From NCBI GenBank assembly GCA_947631615.1, contig CANRLX010000002.1:62001-126000 (forward strand): a stretch of 64,000 nt of DNA, written 5' to 3'. Below are positions 56,928 through 64,000 of this stretch, in pieces. Made by a program: the position numbers and the translations under genes. This stretch comes from an uncultured Acetatifactor sp. GTDB lineage: Bacteria; Bacillota; Clostridia; Lachnospirales; Lachnospiraceae. The notes below the pieces were generated by a model. The model was not told the origin of the DNA. It searched no databases and was given only the letters and a program-made list of their open reading frames with translations. The stretch's first letter is position 1. The number at the start of each line of letters is the position of its first letter.

Positions 56928-59051
56928 ATGCTGCCGGATATACATCTTGACCGGATGACGTTCGACGAGATAGTGGAACGGGCGAAAAACAGAATCGTGG
57001 GCTTTTATCCGGCATGGACGGATTTTAATTATCACGACCCGGGGATCACGCTGATCGAGCTGTTCGCGTGGCAGAAGGAGATCCAGCAGTACGGGATGGA
57101 TCACATCGGCGACTACCATAAGCGCAAATATCTGCAGCTTATGGGGACGGACATCCGGCACCGGTCGGCGGCAAACTGTTATGTGACGGCGGCGCCGGAA
57201 ACTCCCGTTCTGCTTCCGGAGGGCAGCAGGATGGAGGCGCCCGGGGTGAGCTTCGAGACAATAGAAGAGCAGATGCTTCCTGCGGTTTTTCTCAAAAGCT
57301 GTTTCGGACGCCTGGAGGAAACGGTCAGTTTTCTGGACGGGGAGCAGATGTCCCTGGGACGTTTGCTTGCGTTTTATCCCTTTGGGCAGAAGGCGCAGGC
57401 GGGAACCTGCCTGTATCTGGAGCTGTCCGACGGCCTCCCGACCGAGGAAAGGATTGCCCTGACCATACGGGTCAGCAGGCAGGAAAAATGTCAAAGGAAT
57501 CCGGCGGCTTCCGATACGATCCCTCTGGCGAGGTTGAGCTTTACCTATTGGAACGGGGTGCGGTATGAACCCGTGGAGCTGCTTCGGGACGAAACCTTTG
57601 GACTTCTCTTCGACGGGCAGATCGTGTTTCGGCTTCACAGCGTCATGAAGAAAGGTTCGGTGGGGGAAAGAGAAGGGTATTTTCTGCGGATACGCATGGA
57701 GGAGGGACAATACGAAGCGCCTCCCACGCTGAGCTTTCTGGATCTGAACACGGTTCGGGTCCGACAGAAGGAGACGGTGGCAAAGTGGCTGCCGGCCGCA
57801 AAACTGCCCGAAGAAAATGCGCTGCTGGCGGAGCACTCTCTATGTGCCCGCGGAACGGTTCGGGTGTTCTCCTGCAGAGACGGATATTACCGCCAGGAGA
57901 AGATCCTGGACAAAACGGCGGATCCGGATTCCGGCAGAGTCACAATCCGGCTTGAAGAGGACGTGGAAGCGTCCGTGGAGCCGGAGGCTTCAAAGAAAGG
58001 CGCACAGGACAGGGCGGCCACCTACTGGGCGGCGGCGGACAACGGGGAGGACTGGTATCGGACGCACGGCGTTTTGGGCGTGGCGCATGGTTTCCCCGGG
58101 GAAAGCTTCTTTTTGGATGACGAGGCCGTCTCCTGTGACGATGTGGAGATTTTGGTGGAGGAGGCGGAGCAGCCAGAGGTATACCGGAGATGGGAGAGAC
58201 GGGAAGATTTTTCCGCCTCCGGACCGGAGGATCCGCACTTTGGCGTGGACGGTATGACAGGACGGGTCTATTTCGGAGACGGAATACACGGTATGGCGCC
58301 GGAGGGGAAGATCCTTTTAGTATCCTACGCCAGGACCCTGGGAAGCGGCGGCAATGTGAAGGCAGTGCGGATCGGCCGGATGCCGGATCGGGAAGGGCTT
58401 ACGGTGTCCAACCTCTGGGATGCCTATGACGGGCAGGACGAAGAATCTGTGCAGGATGCTTTCGTTCGGGTGCGCAAGGCGCTGGCCCAATCGAAGAACC
58501 TGGTGACGACCTGGGATTACGAGCAAAGAGTCAGATCCACCCCAGGGCTTCGGATCGAGAGCTGTAAGGCCTTTTACCGTGTGAAAGACGGGCAGAAGCA
58601 GGCGGACAGAGAGCTGTCTATCGTGGTAAAGCCCTACAGTCTGGAAAAGCAGCCGAAGCTGTTTCCCATATATGCCCAAAATATCCTGCAGCACCTGGAG
58701 AAAAAACGGCTTCTCGGCGTGCGGCTCAAGCTGCTTTCTCCGGTTTATATCCGGCTGTCCGTATCTTTGGAGGTGGCGGTCTATCCCCATTACCATCTGG
58801 CGGAGAGCACTGTGGAGCGGGCGGTGGAAACATATCTTGCCGCGATGAGGGAAGAGTTTGGCGGGACGGTTTCCTACAGCGGCTTGTACGGGTATGTTGA
58901 CCGGCTGGAATGTGTGTGCGGGGTCCGGTCCCTGACGCTGGAGGCGAAGGGAAACGACGTCCGGAGGAATACCTACGGCGATCTGATTTTTCCGGGCAAT
59001 GGTATCGCGGACGAAATAGAGGTTCAATGCTCCTGCAGTATTCAGGCGTAA
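56928..59051 (+). CDS. Baseplate J-like wedge protein 2 (Afp12-like)
   Basis: The 707-residue protein starts with LDRMTFDEIVERAKNRIVGFYPAWTDFNYHDPGITLIELFAWQ, typical of Afp12/putative baseplate assembly proteins. A later J-type core (residues about 430-620) contains GRVYFGDGIHGMAPEG and SYARTLGSGGNVKA. It likely pairs with the product of 53914 as wedge heterodimer. GGAGGAG precedes the ATG. A 74-base gap before it holds nothing recognised. Confidence 0.92.
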   Translation: MLPDIHLDRMTFDEIVERAKNRIVGFYPAWTDFNYHDPGITLIELFAWQKEIQQYGMDHIGDYHKRKYLQLMGTDIRHRSAANCYVTAAPETPVLLPEGSRMEAPGVSFETIEEQMLPAVFLKSCFGRLEETVSFLDGEQMSLGRLLAFYPFGQKAQAGTCLYLELSDGLPTEERIALTIRVSRQEKCQRNPAASDTIPLARLSFTYWNGVRYEPVELLRDETFGLLFDGQIVFRLHSVMKKGSVGEREGYFLRIRMEEGQYEAPPTLSFLDLNTVRVRQKETVAKWLPAAKLPEENALLAEHSLCARGTVRVFSCRDGYYRQEKILDKTADPDSGRVTIRLEEDVEASVEPEASKKGAQDRAATYWAAADNGEDWYRTHGVLGVAHGFPGESFFLDDEAVSCDDVEILVEEAEQPEVYRRWERREDFSASGPEDPHFGVDGMTGRVYFGDGIHGMAPEGKILLVSYARTLGSGGNVKAVRIGRMPDREGLTVSNLWDAYDGQDEESVQDAFVRVRKALAQSKNLVTTWDYEQRVRSTPGLRIESCKAFYRVKDGQKQADRELSIVVKPYSLEKQPKLFPIYAQNILQHLEKKRLLGVRLKLLSPVYIRLSVSLEVAVYPHYHLAESTVERAVETYLAAMREEFGGTVSYSGLYGYVDRLECVCGVRSLTLEAKGNDVRRNTYGDLIFPGNGIADEIEVQCSCSIQA

Positions 59052-59120
59052 CGGCCGGAAGCCGTGAAATTCCTTTCACGGGGGTACGGAGTTTGCCTGA
59101 CCGCAACGGTGGAGGTTGGT

Positions 59121-60236
59121 ATGAAATATTTTTTGTTCAACAAGGTTTCGGATTATCAAAGAGGGTTTGGAGAGCATGTGGCCTATAGCTTTCGGGGGAT
59201 TTCTGTCAGGGGCGGATACGGCAAAAAAGCCGTTTTCTGGTCCCGCATCCTGGACAGCGCCGAGGAAGGCAATCTCTGGCACAGGATGACCTGCAGCCTG
59301 CCGGAGCCGGCCCGGGCGCTGGTGAAGATTTCCTTTTATACCTCTGATGAAATTTCTTTTGGGGAGGAGGGCCGCAGAAGGCCGCTTAGGGAGATCCTTC
59401 GCTCGGAAAAGATGTCTTTGGCCGAAAAAAAAGGATTCTGCCGCCCTTTTCTGCGGAAGGAGGAGGCGCTGGGCGAGGATATTTTGCTCCACAGCCTGAC
59501 GGGGCGTTATCTGTGGTTTCTGCTGGAAATTTATCCGCAGACGGAGGAGACGGTGGAAGTCGGGGACTTTGCGGTATATTTTCAGGCGGAGAGCTGGATG
59601 AATTATCTGCCGGAGCTCTACAGAAGAGAGATGGGGAATGACTCCTTTCTGGATCGATATCTCGCGGTATACCAATCCCTTTATGACGACATCTCCTGGC
59701 AGATACGGGAATTTGTCCATTGTCTGGATCCACGGACAGCGGATCCGGAGTTTTTGAAATGGCTCGCCTCCTGGATGGGGGTTGAGGAGACCTATATGTG
59801 GACGGAAAAGCAGCTTCGCTATCTGCTGGGGCACGTGACGGAATTTTACGAGGCCCGCGGAACCAGAAGGGGAATCGAACTGTTTGTGGAATTGTATACG
59901 GGCGAACCGCCCTTTGTCATAGAATGGCAGGATTGGAAGGAATTTGAGGGGGAGTACGGCAGGCTTCTGAAAAGCCTGTATGCGGACGATCCGGAAAGCT
60001 TTACGATCCTGGTGAGAGAGGAATGTGTTCCTACCTACAAGGAGCATCAGGCGCTTCTGCGCATGATCGAACAGATAAAGCCGGTGCAGATGGAGCTTCA
60101 TCTGATCGTGCTGGAACCCTATATTTTTGCTGGCGGATATTCGTACCTGGGCGTCAACAGCGTCCTGGGGCAGTATGAGAGATCTACGCTGGATACCAAC
60201 AGCAGACTGGAGTTTACTACTTTGCAGGAGGATTAA
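59121..60236 (+). CDS. Phage tail protein I-like baseplate protein
   Basis: The 371-residue protein has a variable N-terminal beta-rich domain and a C-terminal gpI-type domain: YLPELYRREMGNDSFLDRYLAVYQSL, DPEFLKWLASWMGVE, YEARGTRRGIELFVELYTGEPP. In phages and CIS it connects wedges to fibres. GGAGGTT is spaced for the ATG at 59121; an ATG at 59064 lacks such a site. Confidence 0.88.
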   Translation: MKYFLFNKVSDYQRGFGEHVAYSFRGISVRGGYGKKAVFWSRILDSAEEGNLWHRMTCSLPEPARALVKISFYTSDEISFGEEGRRRPLREILRSEKMSLAEKKGFCRPFLRKEEALGEDILLHSLTGRYLWFLLEIYPQTEETVEVGDFAVYFQAESWMNYLPELYRREMGNDSFLDRYLAVYQSLYDDISWQIREFVHCLDPRTADPEFLKWLASWMGVEETYMWTEKQLRYLLGHVTEFYEARGTRRGIELFVELYTGEPPFVIEWQDWKEFEGEYGRLLKSLYADDPESFTILVREECVPTYKEHQALLRMIEQIKPVQMELHLIVLEPYIFAGGYSYLGVNSVLGQYERSTLDTNSRLEFTTLQED

Positions 60237-60239
60237 AAA

Positions 60240-61961
60240 ATGAAAAACACGAAGTATTTCCCCTTTGAGAGAAACAATTATTTTTATGGGAAGCTGCTTT
60301 CCGTGGACGATTTTCGTCTGGAACAGAAGTACGGGAACGATAAGCGGCGCATGTTGAACCGCTTCCTGTACGGAACCGGAGTCGTGGCCGGAATGAACGT
60401 CGTGGGCGTGGACGACTCTACTGTTTTGGTGGAGAGCGGACTGGCCCTGGATTACTACGGAAGGGAGATCGTCATCGATGAGCCGGTGGCAAGGAAGCTG
60501 CAGATGCTGGAAGGATTTTCCGACTATGAGGAGGACCGGAATACGGATTATCTGTACCTCTGCGTGGCCTACGACGAGGAGGAAGTCCAGGCGGTACACA
60601 GCATCAGCAACAGCGGACAAAAGGGGAATGTCTCCTACAACAAGATCAAGGAAGGATACCGGCTGTATCTGACCAGGAATGAGCCGGAGCCGGAGTATTT
60701 GTCCCACCGCAATCTGGATGAAAACGCGCAGGTCATTTTCTGGGACAAGGGAATACGGGTAAGCCAGAGTATGCCGAAATTTGCCAGAGGCAGGGACCGC
60801 GTGGAACTTCGGCTGCAGATCGAAAACATGGGGCAGCAGGAGCATTTCGCTTTTTCTTATGAGCTGGATCTAAAGTGCCTGACCTATGAGGGACAGAATC
60901 GTCTGACCGTATCTTTTGACGAACTGCTGGTGGAGAAGGCGGGCCGCTACACCCTGTCTTATGAGCTGGATACGCTGGGTGTGACGGGGACGCAGGGCAC
61001 GGCCTCACTGGTGCCCAACAGTTTTATCCTGCGGATCGGTCAGAACCAGACCGTGGAAAAGGCGGAGGGAAGTGCGGTCGTCCAGATAGGCGCCGAGGAT
61101 GAAAAGACGGCGGTGCGGCGCAGCTATTACGAGAAGGGGATGGATCAGATCTTAAAGGACAACGGCTGCCAGAATCTATATCTGGCCAAGATCTCCTTGC
61201 TGCGGGCGGGAGACTCCGTCGTGATCAATGAGATCGAAAAAATGCCCTTCCGGCAGTATGTGGCAAACAGTTACCTGGAAGATACCCTGATCCGTCTGCT
61301 GGAGCGGGATCGGGACAGCCAGGACGGTCCTGGAGATGCCGCCGGTGAGGCCAGGGATCCGAAGAGCAGAGATATTTCGGGGATCGGCATTTCCGAAGGG
61401 GTGGAGGAGATCGAGCTGGGCGCCGGCTCCGGAAAGGGCAGGAAGCTGTTTAGCAGAGAGATCTCCCATGGGCTGGGAATCGGGCGTACGACGATCATTC
61501 TCAGTCTGGAAGCAGGCTCTCCCAAGGAGGAATATTTCGGATCCGCGGGTATTTTCGACAGCGCGGCTCCGAGGGTGGAGCTGGCCGCCAAGACGGACGC
61601 TCAGAAGGGCACCTTCGTGATCGGGGTTCAGGTGACGGCCTCCACTCCTCGGGAGAGGATTCGGGTGCACTGGACCGCGCTGCGGGATCGCCGCGAGATT
61701 TTGAGCGAGCAGAAGGAGAAACGGATTTTTATCCGGCCAAATGTGCTCAATTTACATACGAGAGAGAGCTATTACCTGGAGGCGGTTTGCAGCAACATGA
61801 ACGAGACCGGAATCCTGTGGCAGGTAAAGGACAACGGAGGTGCGATAGACGAAAACGGTATGTACACGGCGCCGAACGCGGCCGGTGTGTACGAGGTGAC
61901 GGCTGTCAGCGAGGCGTACCCGGAGGTAAAGGCATCCATATTTGTGATCGTTCGGGAATAA
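60240..61961 (+). CDS. Putative CIS fibre/adaptor protein with Ig-like end
   Basis: The 573-residue protein starts FERNNYFYGKLLSVDDFRLEQKYGNDKRRMLNRFLYGTGVVAGMNV, a domain seen in proteins attached to CIS baseplates, through residue about 150. A middle beta-rich part and a low-complexity linker (SQDGPGDAAGEARD, about 360-375) follow. The last 80 residues resemble a bacterial Ig-like domain (GILWQVKDNGGAIDENGMYTAPNAAGVYEVTAVS). It occupies the position of the Afp13 fibre but has no adenovirus-type fibre repeats. Target binding is inferred. GGAGG precedes the ATG, three bases after the gpI stop. Confidence 0.65.
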   Translation: MKNTKYFPFERNNYFYGKLLSVDDFRLEQKYGNDKRRMLNRFLYGTGVVAGMNVVGVDDSTVLVESGLALDYYGREIVIDEPVARKLQMLEGFSDYEEDRNTDYLYLCVAYDEEEVQAVHSISNSGQKGNVSYNKIKEGYRLYLTRNEPEPEYLSHRNLDENAQVIFWDKGIRVSQSMPKFARGRDRVELRLQIENMGQQEHFAFSYELDLKCLTYEGQNRLTVSFDELLVEKAGRYTLSYELDTLGVTGTQGTASLVPNSFILRIGQNQTVEKAEGSAVVQIGAEDEKTAVRRSYYEKGMDQILKDNGCQNLYLAKISLLRAGDSVVINEIEKMPFRQYVANSYLEDTLIRLLERDRDSQDGPGDAAGEARDPKSRDISGIGISEGVEEIELGAGSGKGRKLFSREISHGLGIGRTTIILSLEAGSPKEEYFGSAGIFDSAAPRVELAAKTDAQKGTFVIGVQVTASTPRERIRVHWTALRDRREILSEQKEKRIFIRPNVLNLHTRESYYLEAVCSNMNETGILWQVKDNGGAIDENGMYTAPNAAGVYEVTAVSEAYPEVKASIFVIVRE

Positions 61962-61984
61962 CATGAAAAGAGAAGGACAGCGGT

Positions 61985-62836
61985 ATGGTGATTCAGAATG
62001 TAAACAAAAATTACGAGGTGATACGGCTGCTGGACAGCGCGGAAAAAATGGAGGAATATCTGTGTCTGGAGCAGCAAAGCGGAGAGAATTATCTGCTGGT
62101 AAAGGTGGCGGATGGCTCGGTGGCGAAGCGTTTCACCCTGTTTCTGGAGGAAAAGATCAAAGACAGCCAGTTTCCGGATTATCTGGAATGTTTCCGGCAG
62201 AATAAAAATTTTTACGCGGTCTTTACCTGCAGTCTGGCGCCCTCCCTGGAGGAGAAGCTTGCCGGAGAAAACTGCGGCAGGAAAGAGCGGGCGGAAATCG
62301 CGCGCAGGCTGTTAGAGCAGATCCTTCTGCGCAATCCCCATCCGTATTTCCTGAAATGTGCGCTCCGGACGGATCTGGTCACGGTCTCCAAGAGCATGGA
62401 GGTTTCCTGGAATTATCAGTTGACCGACGAGAAATCATTTGTCTCCTGTCCTCCGGAAACGGCGTATGAGCAGCTCTACCGGATATTTGCGATTTTGTTT
62501 CGGGCAGAGATCGCCAGGAAATCGTATCCGCTGCTGGAGGATTATCTTCAGGATCTGGCCGGAGGAAATTTTTCCGCTTACCTGGAGCTATATGAAAGAT
62601 TTATGCCCGTGTATCGGGATTTGTGCGCGGAGGAACAGGAGGAGCGGGAGCCGCAGACCTTTTTGTTCCGTCTGTGGGAGCGGGTGAAAAAGCTGTTGGG
62701 ATTTTTGAAAAAGATCCTGATGATGCTCCTGCTGGTGGCGGCAGTGCTGTATGTAGTGTCCTGTTTTCGAGATACCAGCGGCTCCCGAGTGACCCAGCAG
62801 ACGATCCGGCAGATTGGCGATGTGGAGATCCGATAA
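61985..62836 (+). CDS. Tail-anchored protein with kinase-like N-lobe, unknown function
   Basis: The 283-residue protein begins with a strand pattern (YEVIRLLDSAEKMEEYLCLEQQSGENYLLVKV) like a degenerate protein-kinase N-lobe. No catalytic HRD or DFG follows, so if related it is a pseudokinase. A single membrane helix (ILMMLLLVAAVLYVVSCF, residues about 243-260) near the C-terminus makes it tail-anchored with the main part in the cytosol. AGAAGGA precedes the ATG. Being in the baseplate operon, it may tie the particle to the membrane. Not a recognised family. Confidence 0.6.
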   Translation: MVIQNVNKNYEVIRLLDSAEKMEEYLCLEQQSGENYLLVKVADGSVAKRFTLFLEEKIKDSQFPDYLECFRQNKNFYAVFTCSLAPSLEEKLAGENCGRKERAEIARRLLEQILLRNPHPYFLKCALRTDLVTVSKSMEVSWNYQLTDEKSFVSCPPETAYEQLYRIFAILFRAEIARKSYPLLEDYLQDLAGGNFSAYLELYERFMPVYRDLCAEEQEEREPQTFLFRLWERVKKLLGFLKKILMMLLLVAAVLYVVSCFRDTSGSRVTQQTIRQIGDVEIR

Positions 62837-62884
62837 GAGAACCTACTTAACAAGAAAGCGGGACTGCCGCAGCGGGAGATGACA

Positions 62885-64000
62885 ATGCAGTTACCAAGCA
62901 GTTTTAACCTAAAAAACAGTATGTTGTACGGCGTAAAGAGGATTGTGCGGGCTGTCGGCGCGCCGCTTCAGGTCCTGTACCGCAATCTGGTCCGTATCTT
63001 CAGCCCCACCACCATCGTGGGAAAGGTCAGCGGGGACGTAAAAAAGCAGATCAAGCAGATCGGCGGGAAGCCGGATTCCCTGAAAGGATATTATGCCATC
63101 GGGCAAAAGTACGTGGCCAAGAAGCTGGTCTATGTGCTGGCGCTGCTTTTGATCCTGATGCCGCTGATCCTGCTGCGCTTCGTATATCCCTGGGTGCAGT
63201 CCCGTTTCCTGACAAAGACTATGGTCATCAATTCACAGGATATGGACGGCTACAGCGGTAAGGTCCGGCTGGTGGCAAAGGAGGATCCGGAGCTTGTGCT
63301 CTTTGTAGGGACTCTGACGGACGGGAGGATCAACGGCCAGGGAACTCTCTACAGTTATGACGGAAACGTAAGATACCGAGGGGAATTTCTGGCGGAGCAG
63401 TACTCCGGTGCTGGAGAAACCTATTATGCAAACGGGAAGATACAGTACAGCGGGCAGTTTTTGGCAAATCAGTATGAGGGAGACGGGAAACTGTACAATG
63501 AGGACGGCACACTTTTGTATGAGGGCGGATTTTCCCAGGGAATGTATGAGGGAAACGGAAAGAGCTATCAAAACGGAAAGCTGCTTTATCAGGGCGGTTT
63601 TGTCCAAAATCAGTATGAAGGGACGGGCACGCTCTATTATGAGAGCGGACAGGTCCAGTATCGGGGAGGATTCGCGCAGGGATTGTACGAGGGGACGGGC
63701 ACGCTTTATTACGAAAACGGAGAGATCTTTTACGAAGGAGAATTTTTTCAGGGAAAGAAAAGCGGCAACGGAAAGAAATACGATACAGCCGGCAATCTGG
63801 TCTATGACGGAGCCTTCTCACAGGATCAGTACGATGGAGAGGGAACTTTGTACGGAAACGGCAAGATCCTGTATCAGGGCACTTTCCACATGGGAGCTCT
63901 GTCGGAGGGCAGTGTCACCCTACGGGAGTCGGACGGGGATCTGCTCTATCGGGGAAACATCCAAAACGGGCTTTATGAGGGGAGCGGTAAACTCTATTCC
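62885..64000 (+). CDS. Membrane-anchored MORN-repeat protein, partial at the window edge
   Basis: The reading frame is open to the end of the window (372 codons, 3' end missing). The start is the ATG at 62885 with GGGAG six bases upstream; the ATG at 62879 is too close to it. After about 75 mostly basic residues comes a membrane helix (KLVYVLALLLILMPLILLRFVY, about 78-100). Then follow at least nine MORN-type repeats of about 23 residues (YxGxFxxxxYEGxGxLYYxNG). MORN repeats in bacteria form elongated beta-sheets for protein or lipid contact. It continues the CIS operon after the tail-anchored protein. Topology places the repeats outside if the basic N-terminus is inside. Confidence 0.85.
   Translation, partial: MQLPSSFNLKNSMLYGVKRIVRAVGAPLQVLYRNLVRIFSPTTIVGKVSGDVKKQIKQIGGKPDSLKGYYAIGQKYVAKKLVYVLALLLILMPLILLRFVYPWVQSRFLTKTMVINSQDMDGYSGKVRLVAKEDPELVLFVGTLTDGRINGQGTLYSYDGNVRYRGEFLAEQYSGAGETYYANGKIQYSGQFLANQYEGDGKLYNEDGTLLYEGGFSQGMYEGNGKSYQNGKLLYQGGFVQNQYEGTGTLYYESGQVQYRGGFAQGLYEGTGTLYYENGEIFYEGEFFQGKKSGNGKKYDTAGNLVYDGAFSQDQYDGEGTLYGNGKILYQGTFHMGALSEGSVTLRESDGDLLYRGNIQNGLYEGSGKLYS

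Noticed and set aside
33906..64000. Intact prophage
   Set aside because: Tail-type genes are present, but no capsid, portal, terminase, integrase or lysis genes are seen, while CIS-specific ATPases and a DUF4157 protein are.
33906..64000. Type VI secretion system
   Set aside because: Sheath is a single phage-type gene, not a TssB/TssC pair; no TssJLM membrane complex or ClpV is seen, and LysM, gpI and Afp11/12-like proteins favour the eCIS type.

Overview
The window looks like a piece of chromosome from a member of the Clostridia, most likely Lachnospiraceae. It is centred on the replication origin. The evidence is the classic Gram-positive order rpmH-rnpA-yidD-yidC-jag-mnmE-mnmG-rsmG-parA-parB on one side and dnaA-dnaN-rlbA-recF-gyrB-gyrA on the other. 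There are Clostridia-style companions (a DUF4446 membrane protein beside parB, a DUF3881-like protein beside serS), parS sites of the Spo0J type, and DnaA boxes on both sides of dnaA. Genes left of the origin run mostly on the minus strand and genes right of it on the plus strand, so most are co-directional with replication. Genus cannot be read from the sequence.

Layout. 1-6.4 kb: a cytidylate-kinase-like protein, then a GLUG-repeat surface protein overlapping an MMPL/RND exporter. 6.5-8.3 kb: a FIST-GGDEF diguanylate cyclase, the one gene running against its neighbours on this side. 8.4-14.2 kb: tRNA-Arg(CCU), a DUF3881-like gene, serS, an HD-GYP protein, DUF4446, parB and parA. 14.2-14.5 kb: two perfect parS sites, one of them forming the terminator hairpin of the next operon. 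14.5-15.9 kb: a response regulator and a soluble DegS-like histidine kinase. 16-23.3 kb: rsmG to rpmH. 23.3-25.4 kb: a bipartite oriC around dnaA. 25.4-33.8 kb: dnaN, rlbA, recF, gyrB, gyrA and a CPA2-type cation/proton antiporter.

33.9-64 kb (running off the right edge): a contractile injection system (CIS) of the extracellular/phage-tail-like type. It holds two paralogous AAA+ ATPases, a DUF4157 (eCIS core) protein that looks like cargo, a small YbjN/chaperone-like protein, and a STAND-type regulator with a SARP/BTAD output domain. The structural genes are a sheath, two tail-tube proteins, two small tail-assembly-like proteins, a 1189-residue coiled-coil repeat protein, a LysM tube-cap/hub protein, a gp27-like hub, a separate gp5-like spike, gp25, two baseplate-J-type wedge proteins, a tail protein I, and a putative fibre or adaptor. 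The cluster ends in the window with a tail-anchored protein and a membrane-anchored MORN-repeat protein.

How it may work (inference): two promoter regions, before the first ATPase and before the sheath, share a 12-bp-period direct repeat that could be the operator of the SARP regulator. The DUF4157 protein and its small neighbour may be a cargo/chaperone pair. The two membrane proteins suggest the particle is held at the cell membrane, not only released by lysis. The DUF4157 gene carries a second copy of its own N-terminus behind a strong internal ribosome-binding site. The coiled-coil gene contains a perfect 514-bp direct repeat. These are the most unusual points in the window.
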